Source: Amycolatopsis rifamycinica (GTDB lineage: Bacteria; Actinomycetota; Actinomycetes; Mycobacteriales; Pseudonocardiaceae). Taken from it: a stretch of DNA of 64,000 nucleotides. The DNA is taken from the NCBI RefSeq assembly GCF_000695625.1, contig NZ_JMQI01000071.1:1-64000 (forward strand). The letters run 5' to 3'. Position numbers and translations under genes: made by a program. Each line of letters opens with the position of its first letter. Within the stretch, counting starts at the first letter, position 1. The notes below the pieces were generated by a model. The model made no database searches and was not told the DNA's origin. It saw only the letters and a program-made list of their open reading frames with translations. Of this stretch, positions 35,019-43,300 are shown in pieces.

Positions 35019-36200
35019 ATGCGTGTGCGGCGACTGCCGGAAGCAGTCGGGAGCTACGCGCGAAGATTCGGGATCCGCCACCGCACCGCGTACCCCCTGA
35101 TCACCGGCATCCTGGCCGTGGTCCCGGCGCTGGTCGCCGGCGGCGGCACCCTCGGCTGGCTCGGCGGCGGCGGTGAGCACACCCGCGACGCCGCGCTCGC
35201 CCAGGGCTACGACCCCGGGAACGCCGCCCTCCAGCAGATCGCCGTCGACGGCACCCTGCCCGGCGCGCCCACCCCGATGCCCCTGCCAGCCTACGAGCTC
35301 CCCGACGGCCCGCTCGGCATCCCGGCCACCGCGCTCAGGGCGTACCAGAACGCCGCCGGCATCCTCGGCCGCGAGCAGCCCGCGTGCCACATCGACTGGG
35401 CGCTGATCGCCAGCATCGGCCGGATCGAGTCCAACCACGCCCGCGGCGGGTACGTCGACGCGTTCGGGACCACCCGCGAGCCGATCCTCGGCCCGCAGCT
35501 CAACGGCCAGGGCAACTTCGCCGCGATCCCGGACACCGACCAGGGCCTGCTCGACACCGACCCGGTGTGGGACCGCGCGGTCGGCCCGACCCAGTTCATC
35601 CCGGGAACGTGGCGGGGCTACGCCTCCGACGGCAACGGCGACGGCAAGTCCGACCCGAACAACATCTTCGACGCGGCCCTGGCCACCGGCCGGTACCTGT
35701 GCTCCGGCGGGTTCGACCTGGCGAAGCCGGACCAGCTGCGCGGGGCGATCTACCGGTACAACAACTCCGACACGTACGTGAACACGGTCATCCTGTGGGC
35801 GGACGCCTACCGCAACGGGATCATGCAGGTACCGGACAGCACGGTGCCGGTCGGCGCGCCGAACGCGGCGGCACTCCCCGCGCCGCCGTCGACGCCGCCC
35901 CCGCCGGTTCCGCCGGCCTCTTCGGCACCGCCGTCGCCGACGACGACCACGCCGGGCAGCACCTCGAAGCCGCCGACCACGACCACCACGCCGGACTCGT
36001 GCACGAAGCCACCGACCACCACGGTGACCACGACGACGGTCACGAGCGTCACGACCGTGCCGTCGCCGACGACCAACGAGCCGAGCCCGGCCCCGACCAC
36101 GAAGACCACGCCGCCGGACCCGACGTGCGGCCAGGTGGTCACCTCGGTCACCACGTCGACCACCCCGACCACGACCACCCTGCCGTCCCCCACCACCTGA
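35019..36200 (+). CDS. Secreted lytic transglycosylase (SLT2) with Pro/Thr-rich tail
   Basis: ATG 35019 follows GGAGG; GTG 34989 is the upstream alternative. The N-terminus has a membrane helix near residues 25-45. The SLT_2 domain follows, with catalytic Glu in IGRIESNHARG and family motif GPTQFIPGTWRGY. The last ~115 residues are almost entirely Pro, Thr and Ser, with repeated TTTTP-like runs, and probably span the cell wall. It is a paralogue of the transglycosylase at 30374. It hydrolyses peptidoglycan during growth. Confidence 0.9.
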   Translation: MRVRRLPEAVGSYARRFGIRHRTAYPLITGILAVVPALVAGGGTLGWLGGGGEHTRDAALAQGYDPGNAALQQIAVDGTLPGAPTPMPLPAYELPDGPLGIPATALRAYQNAAGILGREQPACHIDWALIASIGRIESNHARGGYVDAFGTTREPILGPQLNGQGNFAAIPDTDQGLLDTDPVWDRAVGPTQFIPGTWRGYASDGNGDGKSDPNNIFDAALATGRYLCSGGFDLAKPDQLRGAIYRYNNSDTYVNTVILWADAYRNGIMQVPDSTVPVGAPNAAALPAPPSTPPPPVPPASSAPPSPTTTTPGSTSKPPTTTTTPDSCTKPPTTTVTTTTVTSVTTVPSPTTNEPSPAPTTKTTPPDPTCGQVVTSVTTSTTPTTTTLPSPTT

Positions 36201-36210
36201 CCCGGCCGAA

Positions 36211-36238
36211 CCGGGCACTTTCACGTGAAAGTGCCCGG
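36211..36238. terminator. 28-bp perfect palindrome
   Basis: The arms CCGGGCACTTTCAC and GTGAAAGTGCCCGG meet without a loop, between the transglycosylase stop and the ppx start 14 bp later. It would form a long hairpin in RNA and probably terminates or insulates the upstream gene. Its closeness to the ppx ATG means it could also act as an operator. Confidence 0.6.
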
Positions 36239-36252
36239 GTTAGGGTGACCGC

Positions 36253-37206
36253 ATGCCTCGTGTTGCCGCGATCGACTGTGGGACCAACTCCATCCGCCTG
36301 CTCGTCGCCGAGCTGACGCCGCGCCACGACGGCACGGTCGACCTGCGCGACCTGCACCGCGAAATGCGGATCGTCCGGCTCGGCCAGGGTGTCGACGCCA
36401 CCGGCGAGCTGGCCCCCGAGGCGCTCGAACGCACCCGCGTCGCGCTCGCCGACTACACGGTCGCCGCGCGGCGGAAGGGCGTGGAGAAGGTCCGCATGGT
36501 CGCCACGTCCGCGACCCGCGACGCGAAGAACCGCGACGAGTTCTTCCGCATGACGCGCGAGACCCTGGGCGTCGAGGCCGAGGTGATCAGCGGTGACGAA
36601 GAGGCGCGGCTGTCGTTCACCGGCGCGGTGGGCGAGCAGGACCCGGACGACGGCCCGTTCGTGGTGGTCGACGTCGGCGGCGGCTCGACCGAGCTGGTCC
36701 TGGGCACCTGGGACGGACGGCGGGCCGAAGTGCTCGCGGCGAAGTCCGTCGACATCGGGTGCGTCCGGATCACCGAGCGCGCGCTGAAGAGCGACCCGCC
36801 GTCCGTCGAGGAGATCGCCGCCGCCCGCGACCTGGCGGGGAAGGTGCTGACGGACGCGTTCGACGTCGTCGACGTCGCCCGCGCCAAGACCTGGATCGGC
36901 GTGGCGGGCACGGTGACGACGCTGTCGGCCATCGCGTTGGGACTGTCCGAGTACGACAGCGAGCGGGTGCACCTGTCCAAGCTGAGCCCGGCCGACATCG
37001 ACCGCCTCGCGTCCCGCCTGCTCACCGAGGACCACGCCACCCGCGCGGCCAACCCGGTGATCCACCCGGGCCGCGTCGACGTGATCGGCGGCGGCGCGGT
37101 AGTGGTCCAGACCCTCGCCGAACAGCTCGCCGCCCGCGGCGGCCCGACGGAGCTGGTCGTGAGCGAGCACGACATCCTCGACGGCATAGCCCTCTCCCTC
37201 GCCTGA
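36253..37206 (+). CDS. Exopolyphosphatase / pppGpp phosphohydrolase (Ppx/GppA family)
   Basis: A 317-residue ASKHA-fold phosphatase. Phosphate loop 1 is AAIDCGTNSIRLLVAEL at the N-terminus, and phosphate loop 2 is VVDVGGGSTELVLG near residue 143. A short actinobacterial form lacks the C-terminal HD extension of E. coli Ppx. It degrades polyphosphate or (p)ppGpp. The position after DUF501 is conserved in the phylum. Confidence 0.92.
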   Translation: MPRVAAIDCGTNSIRLLVAELTPRHDGTVDLRDLHREMRIVRLGQGVDATGELAPEALERTRVALADYTVAARRKGVEKVRMVATSATRDAKNRDEFFRMTRETLGVEAEVISGDEEARLSFTGAVGEQDPDDGPFVVVDVGGGSTELVLGTWDGRRAEVLAAKSVDIGCVRITERALKSDPPSVEEIAAARDLAGKVLTDAFDVVDVARAKTWIGVAGTVTTLSAIALGLSEYDSERVHLSKLSPADIDRLASRLLTEDHATRAANPVIHPGRVDVIGGGAVVVQTLAEQLAARGGPTELVVSEHDILDGIALSLA

Positions 37207-37221
37207 CCCCGTGATCCGTCA

Positions 37222-37360
37222 GGCATCACGCGTGTCTGGAAGGGCATCACACGTGTCTGGCGGGGCATCACCGTGATGCCCCTCCCATCACGGGTGATGC
37301 CCCGCTGGACACGGGTGATGCCCCTTTGGTCACGGGTGATGCCTTTGGGTGCACGGGTGG
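37222..37360. repeat. 21-bp-period inverted repeat array
   Basis: Three units beginning GGCATCAC start at 37222, 37243 and 37264. Units with the opposite orientation, CACGGGTGATGCC, start at 37289, 37310, 37331 and (degenerate) 37352. Both halves keep an exact 21-bp step and together form an imperfect ~50-bp inverted repeat around a perfect GGGGCATCAC-C-GTGATGCCCC palindrome (37262-37282). It lies in the 394-bp gap between ppx and the peptide transporter. No known repeat family is recognised. The rest of the gap, 37361-37600, shows no gene. Confidence 0.85.
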
Positions 37361-37600
37361 CTGACCGACCGTTCGGCCGTCTGAAAGGGCTTGTGCCGCA
37401 AGCAAACCGAGGGTGAGCGCGTGATGACCACCTGTCCGCGCTGGGCTGTCCGGAGTATCCGGATTCCTCCGTTGGTTGTGCTCCAACCAGGTGGTCCTGA
37501 CGACCGTCACACATTTGCAACACCGCAGTCCTGTGATCGGCTTCATCGGCCCCGATAGCGTGCGTCTCACCTTTCGGACACACCGGAAATGGAGGGGATC

Positions 37601-39226
37601 ATGCGTCGTTCGCGCAGGCTCTGGGGACCCACGGTGGTGATGACCTCGCTGGCGCTCGCGCTCACCGCGTGCGGCGGTGGCTCGGGCAGCTCCACGGGGT
37701 CCGGCGAGGCGGACCCGGACGGCACGGTGAGTGTCTACGGCACGGAACCGCAGAACGCGCTGGTCCCGACCAACATCAACGACCTCGGCGGCACCAAGGC
37801 CGTCCAGCCGATGTTCGCCACGCTGGTCGGGTTCAAGGGCGCGGACGCCAAGCCCTTCAACCTGATGGCGGACTCGATCACCACGACCGACTCCAAGGTC
37901 TACGACATCAAGATCAAGCAGGGCTGGAAGTTCCACGACGGCACCGAGGTGAAGGCGCACAACTTCATCGACGCCTGGAACTACGGCGCCTACGCGCCGA
38001 ACGGCCAGCTCAACACCGACTTCTTCTCGAACATCCAAGGCTACAAGGACGTCCACCCCGAGGACGAGAACGCCAAGCCGGCCACCGACAAGATGTCCGG
38101 GCTGGTCGCGAAGGGCGACTACGAGTTCCAGGTGACGCTCAACGCGCCGTTCTCCGTCTTCGACATCAAGGTCGGCTACCAGGCCTTCGCGCCGCTGCCC
38201 GACTCGTTCTTCAAGGACCCCAAGGCCTTCGAGCAGCACCCGATCGGCAACGGGCCGCTCAAGTTCGTCTCGCGGACGCCCAACCAGGACATCAAGCTCA
38301 CCCGCTTCGACGACTACAAGGGTGACGACAAGGTCAAGTTCAAGAACCTCGACATCAAGATCTACTCCAGCCAGGAGACCGCCTACCAGGACCTGCTGAG
38401 CGGGCGGCTCGACTTCATGGAGGCGCTGCCGCCGTCGGCCGTCGCCGGTGGCAAGTACAAGAACGACCTCGGCGACCGGCTGGTGACCGGCCACCTGCTC
38501 GGGATCAGCACCATCAACATCCCGTACTACGTGCCCGGCTACAACAACCTCGAGCTGCGCAAGGCCATCTCGATGGCGATCGACCGCGCGCAGATCACCA
38601 AGACCGTCATGAACGACACCTACGTGCCGGCCGACGGCTACATCTCGCAGGGCATCCAGGGCGCGCGGGCCGGTGTCTGCCAGTTCTGCAAGTTCGACCC
38701 GGCCGCTGCCAAGGAGGCTTTCCAGAAGTCGGGCTTCAAGGGCAAGCTGACCATCGCGTCCAACGCGGACGGTGGCCGCAAGGAACCGCTGGTCGCGGCG
38801 TGCAACAGCATCAAGAACACCCTCGGTGTCGAGTGCGACTTCGTGCCCGCCACCGACTTCGGCCAGTGGCGCAGCATCGTGACCGGCCACAAGCTCACCG
38901 GCATGGGCCGCTCGGACTGGTCGGCGGACTACCCGTCCATCGAGGACTTCCTGAACCCGCTCTACAAGACCGGTGGGTCCTCGAACGACTCGACGTACTC
39001 GAACCCGCAGGTCGACGCCCTCCTCGTCCAGGCGGACTCGACCGCCGACAAGGACGCGGCGGTCAAGCTGTACCAGCAGGCCGAGGACCTGATCGCGAAG
39101 GACCTGCCGACGATCCCGGTGTGGGACGAGAAGGGCGTCGCGGCGAAGTCGAAGAACCTCAAGGCGGCCGCCCTGGACTTCCGCCGCATGCCGGACTACC
39201 CGGCCATCGAGGTCCTGAAGAAGTAG
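37601..39226 (+). CDS. Peptide ABC transporter substrate-binding lipoprotein (OppA/DppA-like)
   Basis: The 541-residue SBP_bac_5 protein starts at ATG 37601 behind GGAGGGG. The signal peptide ends at the lipobox LTAC, followed by a Gly/Ser linker. The family signatures SVYGTEPQNALVPTN, GWKFHDGTEVKAHNFIDAWN and LRKAISMAIDRAQI are clear. It captures oligopeptides outside the membrane for the following permease. It is separated from the permease genes by a large stem-loop. Confidence 0.94.
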   Translation: MRRSRRLWGPTVVMTSLALALTACGGGSGSSTGSGEADPDGTVSVYGTEPQNALVPTNINDLGGTKAVQPMFATLVGFKGADAKPFNLMADSITTTDSKVYDIKIKQGWKFHDGTEVKAHNFIDAWNYGAYAPNGQLNTDFFSNIQGYKDVHPEDENAKPATDKMSGLVAKGDYEFQVTLNAPFSVFDIKVGYQAFAPLPDSFFKDPKAFEQHPIGNGPLKFVSRTPNQDIKLTRFDDYKGDDKVKFKNLDIKIYSSQETAYQDLLSGRLDFMEALPPSAVAGGKYKNDLGDRLVTGHLLGISTINIPYYVPGYNNLELRKAISMAIDRAQITKTVMNDTYVPADGYISQGIQGARAGVCQFCKFDPAAAKEAFQKSGFKGKLTIASNADGGRKEPLVAACNSIKNTLGVECDFVPATDFGQWRSIVTGHKLTGMGRSDWSADYPSIEDFLNPLYKTGGSSNDSTYSNPQVDALLVQADSTADKDAAVKLYQQAEDLIAKDLPTIPVWDEKGVAAKSKNLKAAALDFRRMPDYPAIEVLKK

Positions 39227-39245
39227 CCGCGGCTCCCACTACCAC

Positions 39246-39297
39246 GCCGTCGTGAGTGGTAAGGCCGGTGCTGACCCGCCTTACCGCTCACGACGGC
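39246..39297 (+). terminator. Intra-operon 20-bp stem-loop
   Basis: Arms 39246-39265 and 39278-39297 pair at 19 of 20 positions around a 12-base loop. It sits between the binding-protein gene and the first permease. Such structures commonly stabilise or partly terminate binding-protein mRNA so that it exceeds permease levels. Confidence 0.65.
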
Positions 39298-39319
39298 CGG
39301 CGCGCACTAGGAACTCCTG

Positions 39320-40249
39320 ATGACCCGCTATGTCCTGCGACGGCTGCTGCAGCTGATCCCGGTGTTCTTCGGCACCACGTTCCTCATCTACGTCCTGGTC
39401 TGGGCCGTGCCCGGCGACCCGTTCTCCGGCAAGTGCGGCCAGACCGCCTGCCCGCCGGCCTACATCGCCCTGATGACCGAGAAGTTCCACCTGGACGACA
39501 ACATCTTCGTCCAGTACGTCAAGTACCTCGGGAGCCTGTTCACCGGCGACTGGGGCGAAACCTTCAACGGCACGTCCGTCGGCGAGCTGATCGCCACGTC
39601 CTACCCGATCACGCTGCGCCTGGCCGTGATCGCCGTGGCCATCGAAGCGGTCATCGGGCTCACCGCCGGCGTGCTGACCGGCCTGCGCGGCAAGGGTTTC
39701 CTCGACAACCTCGTGCTGGTCTCGACCACGTTCCTGATCTCGCTGCCGGTGTTCGTCACCGCGATCGTGCTGCAGCTGGCCCTGGGCGGCAACGGACTGG
39801 GCTGGATCGAGGCGAGCGTGTCCGACGACCCGGGCATCGGCGAGCTCATCGTGCCGGGCATCGCGCTCGGCAGCCTGTCCATGGCCTACGTGGCCCGGCT
39901 GGCGAGGACGAGCATCGCCGAGAACCGCCGCGCCGACTACGTCCGGACGGCGATCGCGAAGGGCCAGCCGCAGAGCCGGGTCGTGCTCGTCCACCTGCTG
40001 CGCAACTCGGTGATCCCGGTGCTGACGTTCCTCGGCACCGACCTCGGCGCCCTGATGGGCGGCGCGATCGTCACCGAAGGCGTGTTCAACATCAACGGGC
40101 TGGGCGGGCTGATCTTCCGCGGCATCCAGAACCGGGAGAGCGCGACAGTCGTCGGCGTGGTCGTCCTCCTGGTGCTGGTGTACCTGCTGATGAGCCTGGT
40201 CGTCGACCTGCTCTACGCCGTTCTCGACCCGAGGATCCGCTATGACTGA
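39320..40249 (+). CDS. Peptide ABC transporter permease (OppB-like)
   Basis: A 309-residue permease with six helices, the N-terminal OppB signature YVLRRLLQLIPVFFGTTFLI and the EAA-type cytoplasmic loop RADYVRTAIAKGQPQSRVVL near residue 212. It overlaps the next permease by 8 bp. Confidence 0.95.
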   Translation: MTRYVLRRLLQLIPVFFGTTFLIYVLVWAVPGDPFSGKCGQTACPPAYIALMTEKFHLDDNIFVQYVKYLGSLFTGDWGETFNGTSVGELIATSYPITLRLAVIAVAIEAVIGLTAGVLTGLRGKGFLDNLVLVSTTFLISLPVFVTAIVLQLALGGNGLGWIEASVSDDPGIGELIVPGIALGSLSMAYVARLARTSIAENRRADYVRTAIAKGQPQSRVVLVHLLRNSVIPVLTFLGTDLGALMGGAIVTEGVFNINGLGGLIFRGIQNRESATVVGVVVLLVLVYLLMSLVVDLLYAVLDPRIRYD

Positions 40250-41195
40250 CCCGAACCTGGTGGGCGGCGGCGGAGCCGGCGCGGCGGAACTGTCCCGTGT
40301 GGACGACTCCGCCACCGGCCCGCAGAAACCCCGCAGCCTGTGGAGCGACGCGTGGCGGCAGCTGCGGCGCAAGCCGGCGGTCATCGCCTCGGCGGTGATC
40401 ATCCTGCTGATCGTGCTGATCGCGATCGCGCCGGGCCTGTTCAGCTCGCGCGAAGCCGGCTTCAGCGACCTCACGCACGCCAACGAGGGCCCGTCCGCGG
40501 ACGCCTGGTTCGGCTACGACAACCAGGGCCAGGACGTCTACGCCCGCACGATCTACGGCACCCGCGCGTCCGTGCTGGTCGGCGTGTTCTCCACGCTGGT
40601 GACCGTGCTCCTCGGCTCGGTCATCGGCATCGTCGCCGGCTACTACGGCCGGATCGTCGACAGCCTGCTGTCGCGCTTCGGCGACATCTTCGCCGGCCTG
40701 CCGTTCGTGCTCGGCGCGATCGTCATCCTGACGACGTTCAACGCCCCCGGCGCCAACCCCGGCGCGGTCACGATCATCGTCCAGGTGGTCTGTTCCATCG
40801 CGGTGCTGAGCTGGCCGGTGAGCATGCGGATCATGCGCTCGGCGACGCTGGTGGCCAAGCAGCTCGACTACGTCAAGGCCGCGCGCGGCCTCGGCGCGAG
40901 CACCCCGCGGATCATCTTCCGGCACCTGCTGCCGAACACGATCGCGCCGGTGCTCGTGTACGCCACCATCGCGCTCGGCGCGTTCATCGGCGCCGAAGCG
41001 ACGCTCGCCTACCTCGGCATCGGTGTCCGCGCTCCGGTGATTTCGTGGGGCGTGCTGATCGCCGACTCGCGGGACTACTTCCGGAACGACCCGCACATGC
41101 TGCTGTTCCCCGGCGCCTTCGTCACCCTGACCGTGCTGGCCTTCGTGATGCTCGGCGACGGCATCCGCGACGCGCTCGATCCGAAGTCGAGGTAG
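40242..41195 (+). CDS. Peptide ABC transporter permease (OppC-like)
   Basis: A 317-residue permease with an OppC N-terminal segment (SDAWRQLRRKPAVIASAVII) and six helices. The EAA loop is KQLDYVKAARGLGASTPRII near residue 207. It pairs with the OppB-like subunit to form the membrane channel. Confidence 0.95.
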   Translation: MTDPNLVGGGGAGAAELSRVDDSATGPQKPRSLWSDAWRQLRRKPAVIASAVIILLIVLIAIAPGLFSSREAGFSDLTHANEGPSADAWFGYDNQGQDVYARTIYGTRASVLVGVFSTLVTVLLGSVIGIVAGYYGRIVDSLLSRFGDIFAGLPFVLGAIVILTTFNAPGANPGAVTIIVQVVCSIAVLSWPVSMRIMRSATLVAKQLDYVKAARGLGASTPRIIFRHLLPNTIAPVLVYATIALGAFIGAEATLAYLGIGVRAPVISWGVLIADSRDYFRNDPHMLLFPGAFVTLTVLAFVMLGDGIRDALDPKSR

Positions 41196-41200
41196 CTCCC

Positions 41201-42202
41201 TTGTCCGACAACGAACTCCTGCTCGAAGTAGAGGACCTGCACGTCGAGTTCCGGACGTCCGACGGCGTGGCGAACGTGCTCAACGGCGTCGGCTATGCCG
41301 TGCACGCCGGGGAAACGCTGGCCGTGCTCGGCGAGTCCGGCTCCGGCAAGAGCGTCACGGCGCAGACGGTGATGGGCATCCTCGACGTGCCGCCCGGGGT
41401 GATCACCGCCGGGGCCGTGCGCTGGCGCGGCGAGGACCTGCTGACGGCGTCCGAGGACCGCCGCCGCGAGGTGCGCGGCAGCGAGATCGCGATGATCTTC
41501 CAGGACGCGCTGTCCGCGCTGAACCCGGTGTTCACCGTGGGCTTCCAGATCGAGGAACAGCTGCGCGTCCGGCTCGGCATGTCCAAAAAGGACGCACGGA
41601 AGCGCGCGGTCGAACTGCTCGACATCGTCCGCATCCCCGCCGCCGAGCGCCGGATCAGGGACTACCCGCACCAGTTCTCCGGCGGCATGCGCCAGCGCGC
41701 GATGATCGCGATGTCGCTGGCGCTGGACCCGGACCTGCTCATCGCCGACGAGCCGACCACCGCCCTCGACGTCACCGTGCAGGCCCAGATCATGGACCTG
41801 CTCGGGGAGATCCAGGCCGAACGCAAGATGGGGCTCGTCCTCATCACGCACGACCTGGGCGTGGTCGCCGAGGTCGCCGACCGGATCGCGGTGATGTACG
41901 CGGGCCGGATCGTCGAGCAGGCCGACGCCGCCGAGCTGTTCCGCGCGCCGGCCCACCCGTACACCGCCGCGCTGATGGACTCCCTGCCGCGGCTGGACCT
42001 CAAAGGACAGACGCTGGAAACCATCAAGGGCCTGCCGCCGAGCCTGCTGGACATCCCGCCCGGCTGCCCGTTCCACCCGCGGTGCAAGCGGGCCGAAGCC
42101 AAGTGTTCCGCGGAGGTTCCGCCCCAGCACGCCATCGGCTTCGGCCGGACCAGCGCGTGCCACTTCGCCGAAGAGGTGGTGAGTTCCCGTGGCAGTCTCT
42201 GA
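41201..42202 (+). CDS. Peptide ABC transporter ATPase (OppD-like)
   Basis: A 333-residue ATPase starting at TTG 41201, just after the OppC stop. Walker A is GESGSGKS, the signature is FSGGMRQR, and Walker B is LLIADEPTTALD. The C-terminal oligopeptide-transporter motif with cysteines (CPFHPRCKRAEAKC) may bind an iron-sulfur cluster, as in OppD proteins. It overlaps the OppF-like gene by 14 bp. Confidence 0.95.
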   Translation: MSDNELLLEVEDLHVEFRTSDGVANVLNGVGYAVHAGETLAVLGESGSGKSVTAQTVMGILDVPPGVITAGAVRWRGEDLLTASEDRRREVRGSEIAMIFQDALSALNPVFTVGFQIEEQLRVRLGMSKKDARKRAVELLDIVRIPAAERRIRDYPHQFSGGMRQRAMIAMSLALDPDLLIADEPTTALDVTVQAQIMDLLGEIQAERKMGLVLITHDLGVVAEVADRIAVMYAGRIVEQADAAELFRAPAHPYTAALMDSLPRLDLKGQTLETIKGLPPSLLDIPPGCPFHPRCKRAEAKCSAEVPPQHAIGFGRTSACHFAEEVVSSRGSL

Positions 42203-43226
42203 TCCCGTCTCCGCGGGGAAGAGCACGTCGGCGGACCCGATCCTTTCGGTCACCGACCTGCAGAAGTACTTCCCGGTCCGCACCGGCGTCCTGTTCAAGC
42301 GCACGGTCGGCCAGGTCAAGGCCGTCGACGGCGTCTCGTTCGACCTGATGCCGGGCGAGACGCTCGGCGTCGTCGGCGAGTCCGGCTGCGGGAAGTCGAC
42401 GCTCGCCCAGGTGCTGATGCGCCTGGAGGAGCCGACCGGCGGCACCGCGAAGTTCGAGGGCCGCGACATCTTCGCGATGCGCGGGGCCGAGCTGCGGAAG
42501 CTGCGGCGTGAGATCCAGATCGTGCTGCAGGACCCGTACACCTCGCTCAACCCGCGGATGACGGTCGGCGACATCGTCGGCGAGCCCTTCGAGATCCACT
42601 CCGAAGTCGCGCCGAAAGGCTCGCGGGCGGCCAAGGTGCGCGAACTGCTGGAGGTGGTCGGGCTCAACCCCGAGCACCTCAACCGCTACCCGCACCAGTT
42701 CTCCGGCGGGCAGCGTCAGCGCATCGGCATCGCGCGGGCGCTCGCGTTGCGGCCCAAGGTGATCATCTGCGACGAGCCGGTGTCCGCATTGGACGTCTCG
42801 ATCCAGGCGCAGGTGATGAACCTGCTCGGTGACCTGCAGGGCGAGTTCGGCCTGTCCTACGTCTTCATCGCGCACGACCTTTCGGTGGTGCGGCACCTGT
42901 CGAACCGGGTCGCGGTGATGTACCTCGGCAAGATCGTCGAGCTCGGCACGGACGAGGAGATCTACGAACGGCCGTCGCACCCGTACACCCAGGCACTGCT
43001 GTCCGCGGTGCCGGTGGCGGACCCGGCCGTGCGCGGGCGCCGCCAGGTGATCCGGCTGACCGGCGACGTGCCGAGCCCCCTGGATCCCCCGTCCGGGTGC
43101 CGGTTCCGCACGCGGTGCTGGAAGGCGCAGGAGAAGTGCGCGACGGAGGTGCCGGCCCTGGTGCCCAGGACGGACGGCCACTTGTCAGCTTGTCACTTCG
43201 CCGAGCAGAAGTCGGTTGTTCCATAA
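42189..43226 (+). CDS. Peptide ABC transporter ATPase (OppF-like)
   Basis: A 345-residue ATPase with Walker A GESGCGKST, signature FSGGQRQR, Walker B VIICDEPVSALD and the C-terminal Cys-containing GCRFRTRCWKAQEKC segment. It forms the ATPase heterodimer with the OppD-like subunit and completes the five-gene importer. Confidence 0.95.
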   Translation: MAVSDPVSAGKSTSADPILSVTDLQKYFPVRTGVLFKRTVGQVKAVDGVSFDLMPGETLGVVGESGCGKSTLAQVLMRLEEPTGGTAKFEGRDIFAMRGAELRKLRREIQIVLQDPYTSLNPRMTVGDIVGEPFEIHSEVAPKGSRAAKVRELLEVVGLNPEHLNRYPHQFSGGQRQRIGIARALALRPKVIICDEPVSALDVSIQAQVMNLLGDLQGEFGLSYVFIAHDLSVVRHLSNRVAVMYLGKIVELGTDEEIYERPSHPYTQALLSAVPVADPAVRGRRQVIRLTGDVPSPLDPPSGCRFRTRCWKAQEKCATEVPALVPRTDGHLSACHFAEQKSVVP

Positions 43227-43300
43227 CGTACGTTTGGCCGTTGTTTGCGCATTGTCCGATCTATACGGTGCAGGAACCGCTTTCCGCGAGGAGGAGAAAC

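Noticed and set aside
36453..37583. Minus-strand frame whose translation contains 7-residue repeats (RGITRDQ-like)
   Set aside because: The peptide repeats arise because the 21-bp DNA repeat is a multiple of three, and the rest runs antisense through ppx.
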